From Streptomyces wuyuanensis (GTDB lineage Bacteria > Actinomycetota > Actinomycetes > Streptomycetales > Streptomycetaceae): DNA of 64,000 nt. Positions 1 through 8,416 of the stretch are shown here, in pieces; position 1 is the first letter of the stretch, and each line of letters starts with the position of its first letter. Position numbers and translations under genes: made by a program. Below the pieces are notes generated by a model, which saw only the letters and a list, made by a program, of their open reading frames with translations, made no database searches and was not told where the DNA came from. The DNA is taken from the NCBI RefSeq assembly GCF_900103455.1, contig NZ_FNHI01000023.1, positions 89,613 to 153,612 on the forward strand, written 5' to 3'.

Positions 1-20
1 TCCTGCGGGGCCGCCGGTGC

Positions 21-1604
21 TCAGAGCGCGAAGACGCCGTAGCCGAAGCCCGCCGCCCGGACCCGGCCCTCCCCCACCGTGACGCCCGAGACCTCCAGGG
101 GCGCCGCGGTGTCCGCCGGGGCGGCGACCTCCGCCGTCTCGCGGCGCGGATTGACGATCACCAGGTAGCGGCCGCCCCGCACGTACACGAGCGGGTACCC
201 GTCGTGCAGGATCTCCGTGCCGCCTGCGGGGCCGAGCTCCGGAGTCGACCTGCGCAGGGCGATGAGACGGCGGACCAGGTGCAGCAGGGAGCCGGTGTCG
301 GCACGCTGGGCGGCGACCGTCGGGCGGTCCGGGTCCGGGTCCGGGGGCAGATACAGGGCTCCGGCGGGCGCGGTGGAGAAGCCGGCGTTGGGAGAGTCGT
401 CCCACTGCATGGGGGTGCGGGAGCCGGCGCGGTTGTAGCGCGGGCCGAGCCGGCTGCCCTCGTGCTCGGGGAGGTCCGGTACGTACCGCATTCCGATCTC
501 GTCCCCGTAGTAGATCGCCGGCAGTGTGGGCCAGGTGAGCTGGAAGGCGAAGGCCGCGGGAAGCTGGTCCGCGGTGCGCGGGCCGCACGCCAGCCGGGAG
601 AAGTCGTGGTTGGCGGTGGGCAGGGAGATGAAGCCGGCATCGCCGATGGTGTCCCGCGCGGCACGCCAGCCGTCGAGGAACGTCCGCGCGGAGCCCTCGC
701 CGGACGCGTCGAAGTACGGCACCCGCGGCTCCCACTGCTCGCTGACCGTGCCGGCGAAGTTGTTCCACAGCGAGCGCAGGAGCAGCCCGTCGTCGTCAGC
801 GCCGAACTGCAGGAAGAAGTCGGCGTGGAAACCGGCCGGGACCGCGGTCGCCGGGTCCCCCCACTCCGACAGCAGCGCGGCGTGCGGGTGCACGGTGTCC
901 AGCCAGCCCCGCACCTCGCGCCAGAGCTTCACGGTTTCGCCGTGCCCGGGGTCGTCCTTGACGAGCGAGGCGGCCATGTCGACCCGGAAGCCCGAAAGGC
1001 CGAGAGCCAGCCAGTGGTCCATGATGGCGCGCAGCGCCTCCCGGTTGGCGCGGGGGCCCTCGGCGTCGACGGGCCGGCGCCACGGCTCGGCCGGATCGGG
1101 GCGGGCGTAGCCGAAGTTGAGCGCGGGCTGGGTGGGGAAGAAGTTCGGCCGGTAGAAGCCCGGGCGGGTGCCCGGCGAGGGCACGAACCCTTCGGGCCGC
1201 TCGGTGGTGCCGGCCCAGATGTAACGGTGGTCGGACGGGTCGTCCGCCGATGCCGCGAACCAGGGGTGCCGATCGGAGGTGTGCCCCGCCACCAGGTCGA
1301 GCAGTACGCGGATGCCGCGCCGCCGGGCGGCCTCGACCACCCGGGCCAGGTCGTCGTTGCTGCCGTAGCGCGGCGCGACGGTGAGGTAGTCGCTGATGTC
1401 GTATCCCGCGTCGTCGAAGGGCGAGTCGAAGCACGGGTTGAACCAGACGGTGTTCACACCGAGCCAGGCCAGGTGGTCCAGCTTCTCCTCGATGCCGGCG
1501 AAGTCGCCGATGCCGTCGCCGTCCGCGTCGGCGAAGCTCTGCGGATAGATCTGGTAGAGGACGGCGTCGGCGAGCCACTCGCCGGCGGGTAGGGGGGACG
1601 TCAT
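21..1604 (-). CDS. GH13 alpha-glucosidase / trehalose-synthase-like enzyme
   Basis: A 527-residue cytoplasmic glycoside hydrolase of family 13, expected to hydrolyse or transglycosylate alpha-glucosidic bonds of maltose- or trehalose-type sugars. The N-terminus (VLYQIYPQSFADADGDGIGD) is the family hallmark. The TIM-barrel catalytic triad is visible as Asp209 (GFRVD), Glu247 (LLSEW) and Asp334 (ANHD), so the enzyme should be active. There is no signal peptide. The length fits oligo-1,6-glucosidase and trehalose-synthase relatives, and the GSRTPMQWDDSPNAGFS segment is typical of that group. The ATG is preceded by GGAGGAAG at good spacing. It lies 98 bp behind the phosphatase-family gene on the same strand, so the two may be co-transcribed. 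Exact substrate is not decidable from sequence alone. Confidence 0.9.
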   Translation of the reverse strand: MTSPLPAGEWLADAVLYQIYPQSFADADGDGIGDFAGIEEKLDHLAWLGVNTVWFNPCFDSPFDDAGYDISDYLTVAPRYGSNDDLARVVEAARRRGIRVLLDLVAGHTSDRHPWFAASADDPSDHRYIWAGTTERPEGFVPSPGTRPGFYRPNFFPTQPALNFGYARPDPAEPWRRPVDAEGPRANREALRAIMDHWLALGLSGFRVDMAASLVKDDPGHGETVKLWREVRGWLDTVHPHAALLSEWGDPATAVPAGFHADFFLQFGADDDGLLLRSLWNNFAGTVSEQWEPRVPYFDASGEGSARTFLDGWRAARDTIGDAGFISLPTANHDFSRLACGPRTADQLPAAFAFQLTWPTLPAIYYGDEIGMRYVPDLPEHEGSRLGPRYNRAGSRTPMQWDDSPNAGFSTAPAGALYLPPDPDPDRPTVAAQRADTGSLLHLVRRLIALRRSTPELGPAGGTEILHDGYPLVYVRGGRYLVIVNPRRETAEVAAPADTAAPLEVSGVTVGEGRVRAAGFGYGVFAL

Positions 1605-1702
1605 GGGGTGGTCTTCCTCCGGGTGGTGAGGGCGGGGGCCGCCCGGCCGGGGCGCTCGGCGTACGAGAGTGCCCGCGGCGGACGGTCGGGGTGCGGGGGC
1701 GG

Positions 1703-2512
1703 TCAGTGCGGGAGGTCCAGGACCGCCCGTACGGGCAGGTGGTCGCTCGGGGACCGGCCGTGCGCGGTGAAGCGGTCGACGCCGGCCGAGCGGACGCGTG
1801 TGCCGCGGGACACGAGGATCCAGTCGATCCGCTCGCCGTCGGCCACCGGCGCCCGGTGGCCGTGGAAGGTGCCGTAGGCCGGGCCGCGCACCTCTGCCGC
1901 GTCCCAGGCGTCCACGAGGCCGGTCCCCGCGAGCAGGGTGGCGTGCTCGGCGCTGCGGCCGGCCGGGGCGTTGAAGTCGCCGGTGACGATGCGCGGGACG
2001 TCCGGTTCGAGGGCGTTCAGCCGTCGTGCGAGCAGTTCGGCGGAGCGCTCACGGGCGTGGGCGCTCGCGTGGTCGAAGTGGGTGTTGACGGCGTACAGCC
2101 CCGCGCCGGTGACCAGGTCGCGGAACCGCACCCAGGTGACCATGCGCGGGAAGCCGCCGCCCCAGGTGTTGGAGGCGACGGCCTCGGGGGTGCCGGACAG
2201 CCAGAAGTGGCCGTGATCGAGGGCTTGGAGGCGGCGGCGGTCGTAGAGGACCGCCATGTGCTCGCCTCCGCCGCCGTCCTCGCGGCCCCGGCCGATCCGG
2301 GCGTGATCGGGTCCCAGTCCGGTCTCCACGTCCCGCAGCTGGTGGAGCAGTCCCTCCTGCGTACCGAGGAGGTGGGGGCGTGCGCGGCGCAGCAGCTCCA
2401 CGGCGGCGTCACGCCGCGAGGACCAGGTGTGCGGCGGTTCGGCACCGTCGACCTGCAGGTTGAAGGTCACGACACGCAGGCCGTCGTCGTGCCCGTGGCC
2501 GCTCTCCGTCAC
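1703..2512 (-). CDS. Endonuclease/exonuclease/phosphatase-family hydrolase
   Basis: A 269-residue protein of the metal-dependent endonuclease/exonuclease/phosphatase fold. The family motifs are in order: TFNLQ at the N-terminus, LLGTQEG (metal-binding Glu), NTHFDHAS, VTGDFNAP (catalytic Asp and Asn), RIDWIL and the final SDHLPV Asp-His pair. It could be a phosphodiesterase or a sugar- or lipid-phosphate phosphatase; bacterial members vary widely. The start is taken at GTG 2512 because an AGGAGG lies just upstream; the open frame extends further but has no family similarity there. It is divergent from the GH3 gene with about 205 bp between them, so both may answer to the same sugar-responsive control. 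Confidence 0.82.
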   Translation of the reverse strand: MTESGHGHDDGLRVVTFNLQVDGAEPPHTWSSRRDAAVELLRRARPHLLGTQEGLLHQLRDVETGLGPDHARIGRGREDGGGGEHMAVLYDRRRLQALDHGHFWLSGTPEAVASNTWGGGFPRMVTWVRFRDLVTGAGLYAVNTHFDHASAHARERSAELLARRLNALEPDVPRIVTGDFNAPAGRSAEHATLLAGTGLVDAWDAAEVRGPAYGTFHGHRAPVADGERIDWILVSRGTRVRSAGVDRFTAHGRSPSDHLPVRAVLDLPH

Positions 2513-2595
2513 TGTCCCGCCTCCTGACGCGATCCCGCGGGGCGGCCGTCGCCGCATCCTGCACGCATTCCTCCGCACTCCCCTCGTATCCGTCC

Positions 2596-2660
2596 CGCAA
2601 CCCTCTCGCATCGCTTGCGCGCGACTGCTTGTATGCGCTTCCTGAATGCGCTTACATGGG
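2596..2660. promoter_or_regulatory. Candidate operator/promoter region between divergent sugar genes
   Basis: The divergent spacer holds a direct repeat ATGCGCTT at 2633-2640 and 2646-2653 (13-bp period), next to CTTGCGCG and GCTTGTATG blocks. CTTGC-type half-sites also occur around the LacI-family gene at 13.6 kb, so a LacI-type repressor site is plausible. I cannot assign a -35/-10 pair with confidence. Confidence 0.35.
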
Positions 2661-2717
2661 CTGACCGGAACGTTAACTTCGCCGACAGCGATGCGGCAAC
2701 AGGCAGTGAGGGCTGGG

Positions 2718-4874
2718 ATGCTCCGACCGTACGAAGACAAGGTCAAGGAACTCCTCGACCGGATGACGACCGAGGAGAAGCTCGGGCAGCTCCAGCAGCT
2801 GACCTGGACCGGCGACACCGGCCCCGGTGGCGGGCAGACCGCGCACACGGAGGCCGCCGCCCGCGCGGGACTGCTCGGCTCGGTCCTCAATCTGCACGGC
2901 GCCCGGCACACCAACGCACTCCAGCGCATGGCCGTCGAGGAGTCCCGGCTCGGCATCCCGCTGCTGTTCGGCCTGGACGTCGTCCACGGCTTCTGGACGA
3001 CCTTCCCGATCCCGCTGGCGCAGGCGGCGAGCTTCGACCCGGCCGTGGCCAGGCGGGACGCCGAGGTCTCGGCGCGCGAGACCCGGTCCAACGGCGTGCG
3101 CTGGACCTTCTCCCCCATGATGGACGTCACCCATGAACCGCGCTGGGGACGGATCGCGGAGAGCTGCGGCGAGGATCCGTACCTGAACGGCGTGTTCGCG
3201 GTCGCCAAGGTGCTCGGCTACCAGGGCGCGCCCGACGGCACCGATCTGGCCTCGGAGGACCGCGTCGCGGCGTGCGCCAAGCACTTCGTCGCCTACGGAG
3301 GAGCCGAGGGCGGACGCGACTACAACACCGTCGACGTCTCCGAGCAGCGCCTGCGCAACCTCTACCTGCCGCCCTTCAAGGCCGCCCTCGACGCCGGGGT
3401 GGCCACCGTCATGGCCGCGTTCAACACGGTCGGCGGCGTTCCCGCGCACGGCAACGCCCACACCCTCACCACCATCCTCAAGGACGAGTGGGGCTTCGAG
3501 GGCTTCGTGGTCAGCGACTACACCGGCGTCGAGGAGCTGATCCCGCACGGCTTCGCCGAGGACGGCGCCGACGCCGCGCGGCTGGCGCTGAACGCCGGAG
3601 TCGACATGGAGATGGTCTCCACGAACGTCACGGAGCACGGCGCTTCCCTGCTCGCGGACGGCAGGATCACCACGGACAGGCTGGACGACGCCGTCGCGCG
3701 CGTCCTGCGGCTGAAGTTCGCGCTGGGACTCTTCGACAACCCCTACGCCGACGAGTCCGCCGCCGTCACGGAACCGACCCCGGAGGCCCGCGCGGCAGCG
3801 CGCGAGACCGCCGCCCGTTCGATGGTCCTGCTCAAGAACGACGACTCGGTCCTGCCCCTGGACCGGGACGCCCGGGAGATCGCGGTCGTGGGACCTCTCG
3901 CCGACTGCACCGACCTCCACGGCACGTGGGCGGGCCCGGGCGCGTACCGGTTCCTCTCGGTCAGCGTTCTCGACGCCGTGCGCGCGGCGGCGCCCGGGGC
4001 CCTGGTGACCCATGCGGGCGAGGACCTCGCGGAGGCCGTCGCCGCGGCCGGGGCCGCCGATGTCACCGTCGTCGTGGTCGGCGAGCCGCCGGCGCTGAGC
4101 GGCGAGGCGGCCGTGCGCAGCGAGATCGATCTGCCCGCGGGCCAGCGGGAGTTGATCGAGGCCGTCGCAGCGACGGGCCGGCCCTTCGCCGTGGTGCTGC
4201 TCAACGGCCGGCCGCTGACGATCGGCGGCTGGCTGGACCGCGCGCCCGCAGTGCTGGAGGCCTGGCACCCCGGTATCGAGGCCGGCAACGCCGTGGCCGA
4301 TGTGCTCTTCGGCTCGGTCAACCCGGGCGGCAAACTGCCGGTGACCTTCCCGCGGGCCGTGGGGCAGATCCCGGTGTACTACAACCGCGAGAACACGGGC
4401 CGGCCGTACGACCCGGCCCGGCACGAGGAGAAGTACGTCTCGAAGTACCTGGATCTGGCGGACGGCCCTCAGTTCCCCTTCGGCCACGGGCTGAGCTACA
4501 CGACCTTCGCCACCGGTGAGCCGGAGCTGAGCCGCGCCGGCATCCCGGCGGACGCGCTGGAGCGCGGCGAGATGGTCGAAGTGGCGGTGACGGTCACCAA
4601 CACGGGCGACCGGGCCGGGGACGAGGTCGTCCAGCTCTACGTCCACGACGTGGCGGCGAGCATCGCCCAGCCGGTGCGCCGGCTCCGCGGCTTCGAACGG
4701 GTCACGCTCGACCCGGGCGGAAGCAGGACGGTGCGCTTCCGTCTCGGCGCGGAGGACCTGGGCTTCTGGACGAACGATCCGGCGGGGACCTTCACCGTCG
4801 AACCGGGCCGTATCGACGTCTACGCCGGTACGAGCTCGACGACGGAGGCGCGCCGGACGCTGACCGTCACGTGA
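2718..4874 (+). CDS. GH3 beta-glucosidase (BglX-like)
   Basis: A glycoside hydrolase family 3 enzyme of about 718 residues that removes beta-linked glucose (or xylose) from oligosaccharides. The N-terminal (alpha/beta)8 domain starts PYEDKVKELLDRMTTEEKLGQ and carries the nucleophile Asp267 in VSDYTG. The KHFVAYG substrate-binding motif is present. A C-terminal sandwich domain (HPGIEAGNAVADVLFG) is followed by a fibronectin-III-like tail (VTNTGDRAGDEVVQLYV). No signal peptide is seen, so action on imported oligosaccharides is likely. ATG 2718 is preferred for its GAGGG at 2708-2712; in-frame starts at 2691 and 2706 are possible. It is divergent from the two genes on its left, which suggests a small carbohydrate-use group. 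Confidence 0.9.
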   Translation: MLRPYEDKVKELLDRMTTEEKLGQLQQLTWTGDTGPGGGQTAHTEAAARAGLLGSVLNLHGARHTNALQRMAVEESRLGIPLLFGLDVVHGFWTTFPIPLAQAASFDPAVARRDAEVSARETRSNGVRWTFSPMMDVTHEPRWGRIAESCGEDPYLNGVFAVAKVLGYQGAPDGTDLASEDRVAACAKHFVAYGGAEGGRDYNTVDVSEQRLRNLYLPPFKAALDAGVATVMAAFNTVGGVPAHGNAHTLTTILKDEWGFEGFVVSDYTGVEELIPHGFAEDGADAARLALNAGVDMEMVSTNVTEHGASLLADGRITTDRLDDAVARVLRLKFALGLFDNPYADESAAVTEPTPEARAAARETAARSMVLLKNDDSVLPLDRDAREIAVVGPLADCTDLHGTWAGPGAYRFLSVSVLDAVRAAAPGALVTHAGEDLAEAVAAAGAADVTVVVVGEPPALSGEAAVRSEIDLPAGQRELIEAVAATGRPFAVVLLNGRPLTIGGWLDRAPAVLEAWHPGIEAGNAVADVLFGSVNPGGKLPVTFPRAVGQIPVYYNRENTGRPYDPARHEEKYVSKYLDLADGPQFPFGHGLSYTTFATGEPELSRAGIPADALERGEMVEVAVTVTNTGDRAGDEVVQLYVHDVAASIAQPVRRLRGFERVTLDPGGSRTVRFRLGAEDLGFWTNDPAGTFTVEPGRIDVYAGTSSTTEARRTLTVT

Positions 4875-5105
4875 GGCGCCGGGACCGCGGGCGCGCGGCG
4901 CGTGCGAGCCCGCCGGCCTCGGCGCGTGCACGGTGCACGCGGCCGTTGCGCGGTTCCGGACAGGCGCGCGAGCCAGGTGCCCCGGCGCGTGCCGAGGACG
5001 TGTCCCGGTTCCCGTTCGCGGCCGCCCCCACGGCCGGGTGCGCGTGCCTCGCCGTACGCGGAAATCCGTTCGCACCAGGCCGATTTGGCGTTCCACTCTC
5101 GAAGC

Positions 5106-5178
5106 AGCCGAGTGGAGCGGTTCGGTAGCTCGTCGGGCTCATAACCCAGAGGCCGCGGGCCTAATCCTGCCTCGGCCA
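5106..5178 (+). tRNA. Degenerate initiator tRNA (fMet, CAT anticodon), probably a pseudo-tRNA
   Basis: The 73 nt fold as a cloverleaf. The acceptor AGCCGAG/CTCGGCC has an unpaired A1.C72 position, which is the initiator signature. The D arm is GAGC/GCTC. The anticodon loop CTCATAA (CAT at 5140-5142) sits on the three G-C pairs typical of initiators. Damage is visible. The lower anticodon stem is TCGGG/CCCAG with a C.A mismatch. The T loop is only six bases (CCTAAT) and lacks the invariant TTC. The 3' end reads ACGA rather than ACCA. A strong terminator follows immediately. It could be a decayed duplicate tRNA gene or a remnant integration target. Confidence 0.6.
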
Positions 5179-5187
5179 CGACGGAGG

Positions 5188-5211
5188 GGCCCGCCGCACG
5201 GGCGGGCCTTT
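5188..5211 (+). terminator. Terminator behind the tRNA-like sequence
   Basis: A perfect 8-bp stem GGCCCGCC/GGCGGGCC with a 5-nt loop is followed by TTT, ten bases after the tRNA-like 3' end. This is the usual layout of a transcribed tRNA gene. Confidence 0.75.
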
Positions 5212-5334
5212 CACGTGCCGCGAGGCCGCCGGTACCGGACGGTCACCGTGCCGCCCTCCCCCGGGCCTGTACCGGGGCTCCCGGCACATCCCCCGCCACG
5301 GCTCAGCAGCCGGTCGCCCGCCCGGATCCGGCAG

Positions 5335-6156
5335 TCAGCGACGGGCGTGCGCGAGCAGGGCCGCGTGCGGGAGTGCCAGCACACCGCTGCCGTCGGCGAA
5401 TTCGGCGCCGAAGAGGTCGAAGTACCGCTTGATCTCGGCGCGGATCTCCGGCGTCTGGCTCTGCACGAAGGCCCCGCCGAACGCCACACCGGCCGCCGGA
5501 CCGCGGCTCCACCACTCCTCCGCGTCGACCCGGTGGTCCCAGCGCAGCGTCTCGCAGGCCGCTTCACGCAGCCCCGCCGACCCCATCAAAGCCCCGAGAC
5601 CGCTCTCGTCACGAGGAAAGTCGTCCTCGGCGGCGAGCCCCGCGGGCAGATGCGGCGGGCGTACGGCACCGGCGGCCTTGATCGCCCGGCCGATCAGGGC
5701 CTGTCCCGGGGCAGGCGGGGCCGACCAGATCGTCAGTGCGATCCGTCCGCCCGGCCGAACGACGCGGAGCAGTTCGGCCAGGGCGGCGCTGGGCCGGCCG
5801 ACGTGGTTCAGCACGAAGTTTCCCACCACCACGTCGAACGTCGCGTCGCTGAAGGGGAGTTCGGGCAACACGGCGACTCGGACCTCGGCGGCCGGCGCGG
5901 CCTTCCGCGCCAGCTCGACCATGCCGGGCTCCGCGTCCACGGCCGTGACCGACGCCCCCCGGTCGCAGCCCGCGGCGGCCGCCGTGCCCGGCCCCGTTCC
6001 CACGTCCAGCATCCGCGTTCCGGGCCCGACTCCCGCCACGTCCAGCAGTCGCGGCACGGTGTGAGCGCACAATTTCGCGAAGCCGCCCGCGTAGGCGTCG
6101 GCCCGTCCTGCCCAGATCAGCCGCTCACTTTGGTCGAAACCCGTCACCACCGACAC
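5335..6156 (-). CDS. Class I SAM-dependent methyltransferase
   Basis: About 273 residues of a Rossmann-fold methyltransferase of the UbiE/Methyltransf_11 type. Motif I is LDVGTGPGTAAAA, the acidic motif II is VTAVDAEPGM, and motif post-I/IV is FDVVVGNFVLNHVG followed by LRVVRPGGRIAL. The C-terminal third is variable and probably sets substrate choice, which cannot be predicted. The start is taken as GTG 6156; GTG codons at 6150 and 6147 are alternatives and no strong ribosome site separates them. The gene is transcribed away from cbiZ across a 227-bp divergent spacer, and towards the tRNA-like element. Confidence 0.8.
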   Translation of the reverse strand: MSVVTGFDQSERLIWAGRADAYAGGFAKLCAHTVPRLLDVAGVGPGTRMLDVGTGPGTAAAAGCDRGASVTAVDAEPGMVELARKAAPAAEVRVAVLPELPFSDATFDVVVGNFVLNHVGRPSAALAELLRVVRPGGRIALTIWSAPPAPGQALIGRAIKAAGAVRPPHLPAGLAAEDDFPRDESGLGALMGSAGLREAACETLRWDHRVDAEEWWSRGPAAGVAFGGAFVQSQTPEIRAEIKRYFDLFGAEFADGSGVLALPHAALLAHARR

Positions 6157-6383
6157 CGGCGCCCCCCGAACCCGACCGAAGTCGAAGTAGATCAAGACCA
6201 ACCCACACCCTAACCCTCGGTGCGGTCGGCCCGGAGTAGCCTTCCGAAGGCGGGCGTTCACCGCCCCGCTCCCCCGCGCACCGCGGTCGGGCGGCCGGGG
6301 CGCGTCTCGACGGACCTTGCCGCTCCGGCCGGATCCGCACCGCGTACGATCAGGCGGTCGCCCGCCCACAGGAAGTCCGCTCG

Positions 6384-7064
6384 TTGACCGCCCTCGTACC
6401 GCCGCCCCGGACCGCCCCGGGCCTGCTGCCCGCCGGTCTCCGCACCCGTGCCGAGGACGGCGAACGGTTGCCCGTCCTGACATGGGCCGCCGGCCCGGGA
6501 TGGCGCATGATCAGCAACGCCGTGCTCGGCGGAGGCATCGGCGAACGCGCCTGGGTCGTGAACGCGCAGGTCGCCCACGGCTACCGGCGCAAGGACCCGG
6601 ACCGGCATCTCACCCAGCTGGCCGGTGAGTTCGGGATGCACGGTCCGGGCGTCGGGCTGATGACGGCGGCCGATGTCTCCCGCAACGGTCACGCGTGCGA
6701 CGGCGGTGTCGAGGCCCTCGCGACCGTGGGTATCGCGGTGCGCGGCTGGGCCGCCGCCGCGGACGAGGGCAGCGTCGCACTCGCCGCACCGGGCACGATC
6801 AACATCATCGCGGCGCTCCCGGTCGCGCTCACCGACGCCGCTCTGGTCAACGCGGTGGCGACGGCGACCGAGGCGAAGGTCCAGGCCCTGGTCGAGGCCG
6901 GGTACGACTGCTCCGGAACGCCCACCGACGCCGTGTGCGTCGCCGCGCGCGTCCCCCGCCGCGGCGAGGAGGTCCACCCCTTCGCCGGCCCTCGCTCCCT
7001 GTGGGGTGCCCGATTGGCCCGCGCCGTCCACCGGGCGGTGGTTGCGGGGACGCCCGCTCCGTGA
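6384..7064 (+). CDS. cbiZ: Adenosylcobinamide amidohydrolase CbiZ
   Basis: A 226-residue CbiZ-domain protein. Family members cleave the aminopropanol side chain of (adenosyl)cobinamide to give cobyric acid, so that archaeal-type or incomplete corrinoids can be salvaged for B12 synthesis. The conserved segments APGTINIIAALPVALTDAALVN, ATATEAKVQALVEAG and SGTPTDAVCVAA are the family core. The start codon is TTG, chosen because AGGAAG at 6370-6375 sits 8 bases upstream. I looked for a cobalamin riboswitch in the 227-bp leader and saw no B12-box-like element. No other cobalamin gene is adjacent. Confidence 0.88.
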   Translation: MTALVPPPRTAPGLLPAGLRTRAEDGERLPVLTWAAGPGWRMISNAVLGGGIGERAWVVNAQVAHGYRRKDPDRHLTQLAGEFGMHGPGVGLMTAADVSRNGHACDGGVEALATVGIAVRGWAAAADEGSVALAAPGTINIIAALPVALTDAALVNAVATATEAKVQALVEAGYDCSGTPTDAVCVAARVPRRGEEVHPFAGPRSLWGARLARAVHRAVVAGTPAP

Positions 7065-7217
7065 GGGCGTGTGCGCCACCGGTGGAGCCGACCGGCCAAA
7101 GGATCCGCTCGTTGCCTCGGAGCGTCCGCCGCCCGCCCTGGCCCAGGCCCTCCGTCGGCGGCTGAGAGGATTGAGCGGCCATAGCGCAGACAGATCGAAG
7201 CAGAAGGGGGGTCGCGC

Positions 7218-7403
7218 ATGGCCGAGCTGATTCTGGCCGGCGTCGTCGTGCTCGTCGTGGGTGGGTGCGGCTGCGTGTTCTGGGCGGAGCGGGGCGGACC
7301 GCGCTGGGCGCGGGTCGTCGCAGCCCTGACTCTGGCGGCTGCCGGGGCGGTGGGCCGCTCGGGACGTAAGGGCCTGGGCCGAGGCGGGGGTCACGACGAC
7401 TGA
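7218..7403 (+). CDS. Small single-pass membrane protein, function unknown
   Basis: A 61-residue protein. Residues 2-23 (AELILAGVVVLVVGGCGCVF) form one hydrophobic helix and residues 32-44 a second weaker one, followed by a basic, glycine-rich tail ending RGGGHDD. A purine-rich AGAAGGGGGG precedes the ATG. I do not recognise the family. It follows cbiZ by about 150 bp on the same strand. Confidence 0.55.
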   Translation: MAELILAGVVVLVVGGCGCVFWAERGGPRWARVVAALTLAAAGAVGRSGRKGLGRGGGHDD

Positions 7404-7430
7404 GGTGCCGCGTCGTCCGGCGGGCCGGGG

Positions 7431-7550
7431 TCAGCCGCTGCGCCTGGCAAGGTTGTAGACGAGGACGAGCAGCGCCACGGCCATGACCGTCACGTGCATC
7501 CATGCGGGTGCGGTCGAGGCGTCGGCCGCGGCCGTCACGATCGAGGTCAT
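7431..7550 (-). CDS. Very small membrane protein (39 aa)
   Basis: A 39-residue reading frame (MTSIVTAAADASTAPAWMHV, then a hydrophobic stretch VMAVALLVLVYNL and a basic RRSG end). It has a convincing ribosome site, GGAGG, six bases before its ATG. The predicted single helix near the C-terminus suggests a membrane peptide. A perfect 22-bp palindrome lies 65 bp upstream. Function unknown. Confidence 0.5.
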   Translation of the reverse strand: MTSIVTAAADASTAPAWMHVTVMAVALLVLVYNLARRSG

Positions 7551-7614
7551 CCCGGCCTCCAGGTGGTGGGGTTGCTCCGGGGAACGGTGTTCTCCCCGGA
7601 ATGCTTCGCCGAAC

Positions 7615-7636
7615 CACCGCCGTGATCACGGCGGTG
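7615..7636. promoter_or_regulatory. Perfect 22-bp palindrome upstream of the 39-aa gene
   Basis: The half-site CACCGCCGTGA is followed directly by its exact reverse complement. It lies between the terminator of the gene at 7769-7948 and the start of the 39-aa gene, so it may be a repressor operator or an RNA hairpin. Confidence 0.5.
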
Positions 7637-7658
7637 TGCGGCGCGGATGTCGGTGGGC

Positions 7659-7682
7659 CGCCCCGCCCTTGCGGGCGGGGCG
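7659..7682 (-). terminator. Terminator of the small membrane gene to its right
   Basis: Perfect 10-bp arms CGCCCCGCCC/GGGCGGGGCG enclose a TTGC loop, 86 bp beyond the stop codon of the minus-strand gene at 7769. Confidence 0.6.
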
Positions 7683-7768
7683 CGTTCGGTCCCACGCCCC
7701 GCGTGTACCCCGTGCGGGCGAACCAACGCACCGTCGCGGCACGGGGACGGGCTCGAAGGCCCGTGCCG

Positions 7769-7948
7769 TCAGCGGCGACGGGTCCGGCCGGACCGCCAGC
7801 CGGCGCCGATCCCCGCCACATGGAGTGCCAGCAGTGCGAGGCCGAGCAGCATGACGTTCCCCGAGGCGAAGGCCTGGTTGGTGGCGATGTCCGCCGCGCT
7901 GATCAGAAAGGCGATGAAGAACAGTACGGCCGCGGCTATACCGAGCAT
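7769..7948 (-). CDS. Small two-helix membrane protein, conserved type
   Basis: A 59-residue protein. Residues 1-22 (MLGIAAAVLFFIAFLISAAD) and 32-48 (VMLLGLALLALHVAGIG) are hydrophobic helices, and the tail WRSGRTRRR is basic and probably cytoplasmic. A GAGGGAG ribosome site precedes the ATG. Similar tiny proteins are common in Streptomyces, but I know of no assigned function. Confidence 0.65.
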   Translation of the reverse strand: MLGIAAAVLFFIAFLISAADIATNQAFASGNVMLLGLALLALHVAGIGAGWRSGRTRRR

Positions 7949-8416
7949 GGTGTGGCTCCCTCGTTCCGTGGGGTGTGGAGCCCGTATGCCCCCGTTTCCC
8001 GCTTCCAGACCCGGCGGTTCCGGCATCCGGCCGGCAGGGCTGCGCCGTGTCGGTTCCGGTGCGCGGAGCAGGGAGCCGCTTCGTGACGTACCGGACGGAT
8101 CCGGCCCGCGCGCGAGAGGTTGCGTGGATCGCCATGGGGATCATCGGGATCGGCACGGCATCCGGCCCGCGCGCGGGAGGTTGCGTGTCCCCCTCACCTA
8201 CGACGCACCGAAGGGCACCGGCTCGCACCGACACGTTCACGGCCACTTCGCACGGCTCGCCGAGACGCGCGGGTCTGCCTGTCGGCGAGGGCCCGCGGAT
8301 CGCTCCGACCGGGGTGGGCACGGGCGGGGCGCCCTCGGCGCCCGGAACGACGCACGGGGAACGCCCCGTGGGGAAATCAGGTGGCCCCGCTCCGGGCTCG
8401 GTGCTGGGATGGCGCG
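7949..8416. other. 468-bp gene-free stretch with a duplicated block
   Basis: No convincing coding sequence. It holds the presumed promoter of the membrane gene to the left and a near-exact 28-bp direct repeat, listed separately. Confidence 0.5.
8099..8187. repeat. 28-bp direct repeat, two copies
   Basis: Copies at 8099-8126 and 8160-8187 share ATCCGGCCCGCGCGCG, one mismatch, then GAGGTTGCGTG. The period is 61 bp. They lie in a gene-free stretch upstream of the phosphotransferase-fold gene. Confidence 0.8.

Noticed and set aside
2673..5096. Long open frame antisense to the GH3 gene (807 codons)
   Set aside because: It mirrors the codon pattern of a real gene on the other strand, has no domain, and is Arg/His/Gly-rich. 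Similar long antisense frames opposite the synthase genes were rejected for the same reason.
6157..6383. Cobalamin riboswitch upstream of cbiZ
   Set aside because: No B12-box-like sequence or conserved pairing was visible in the spacer.
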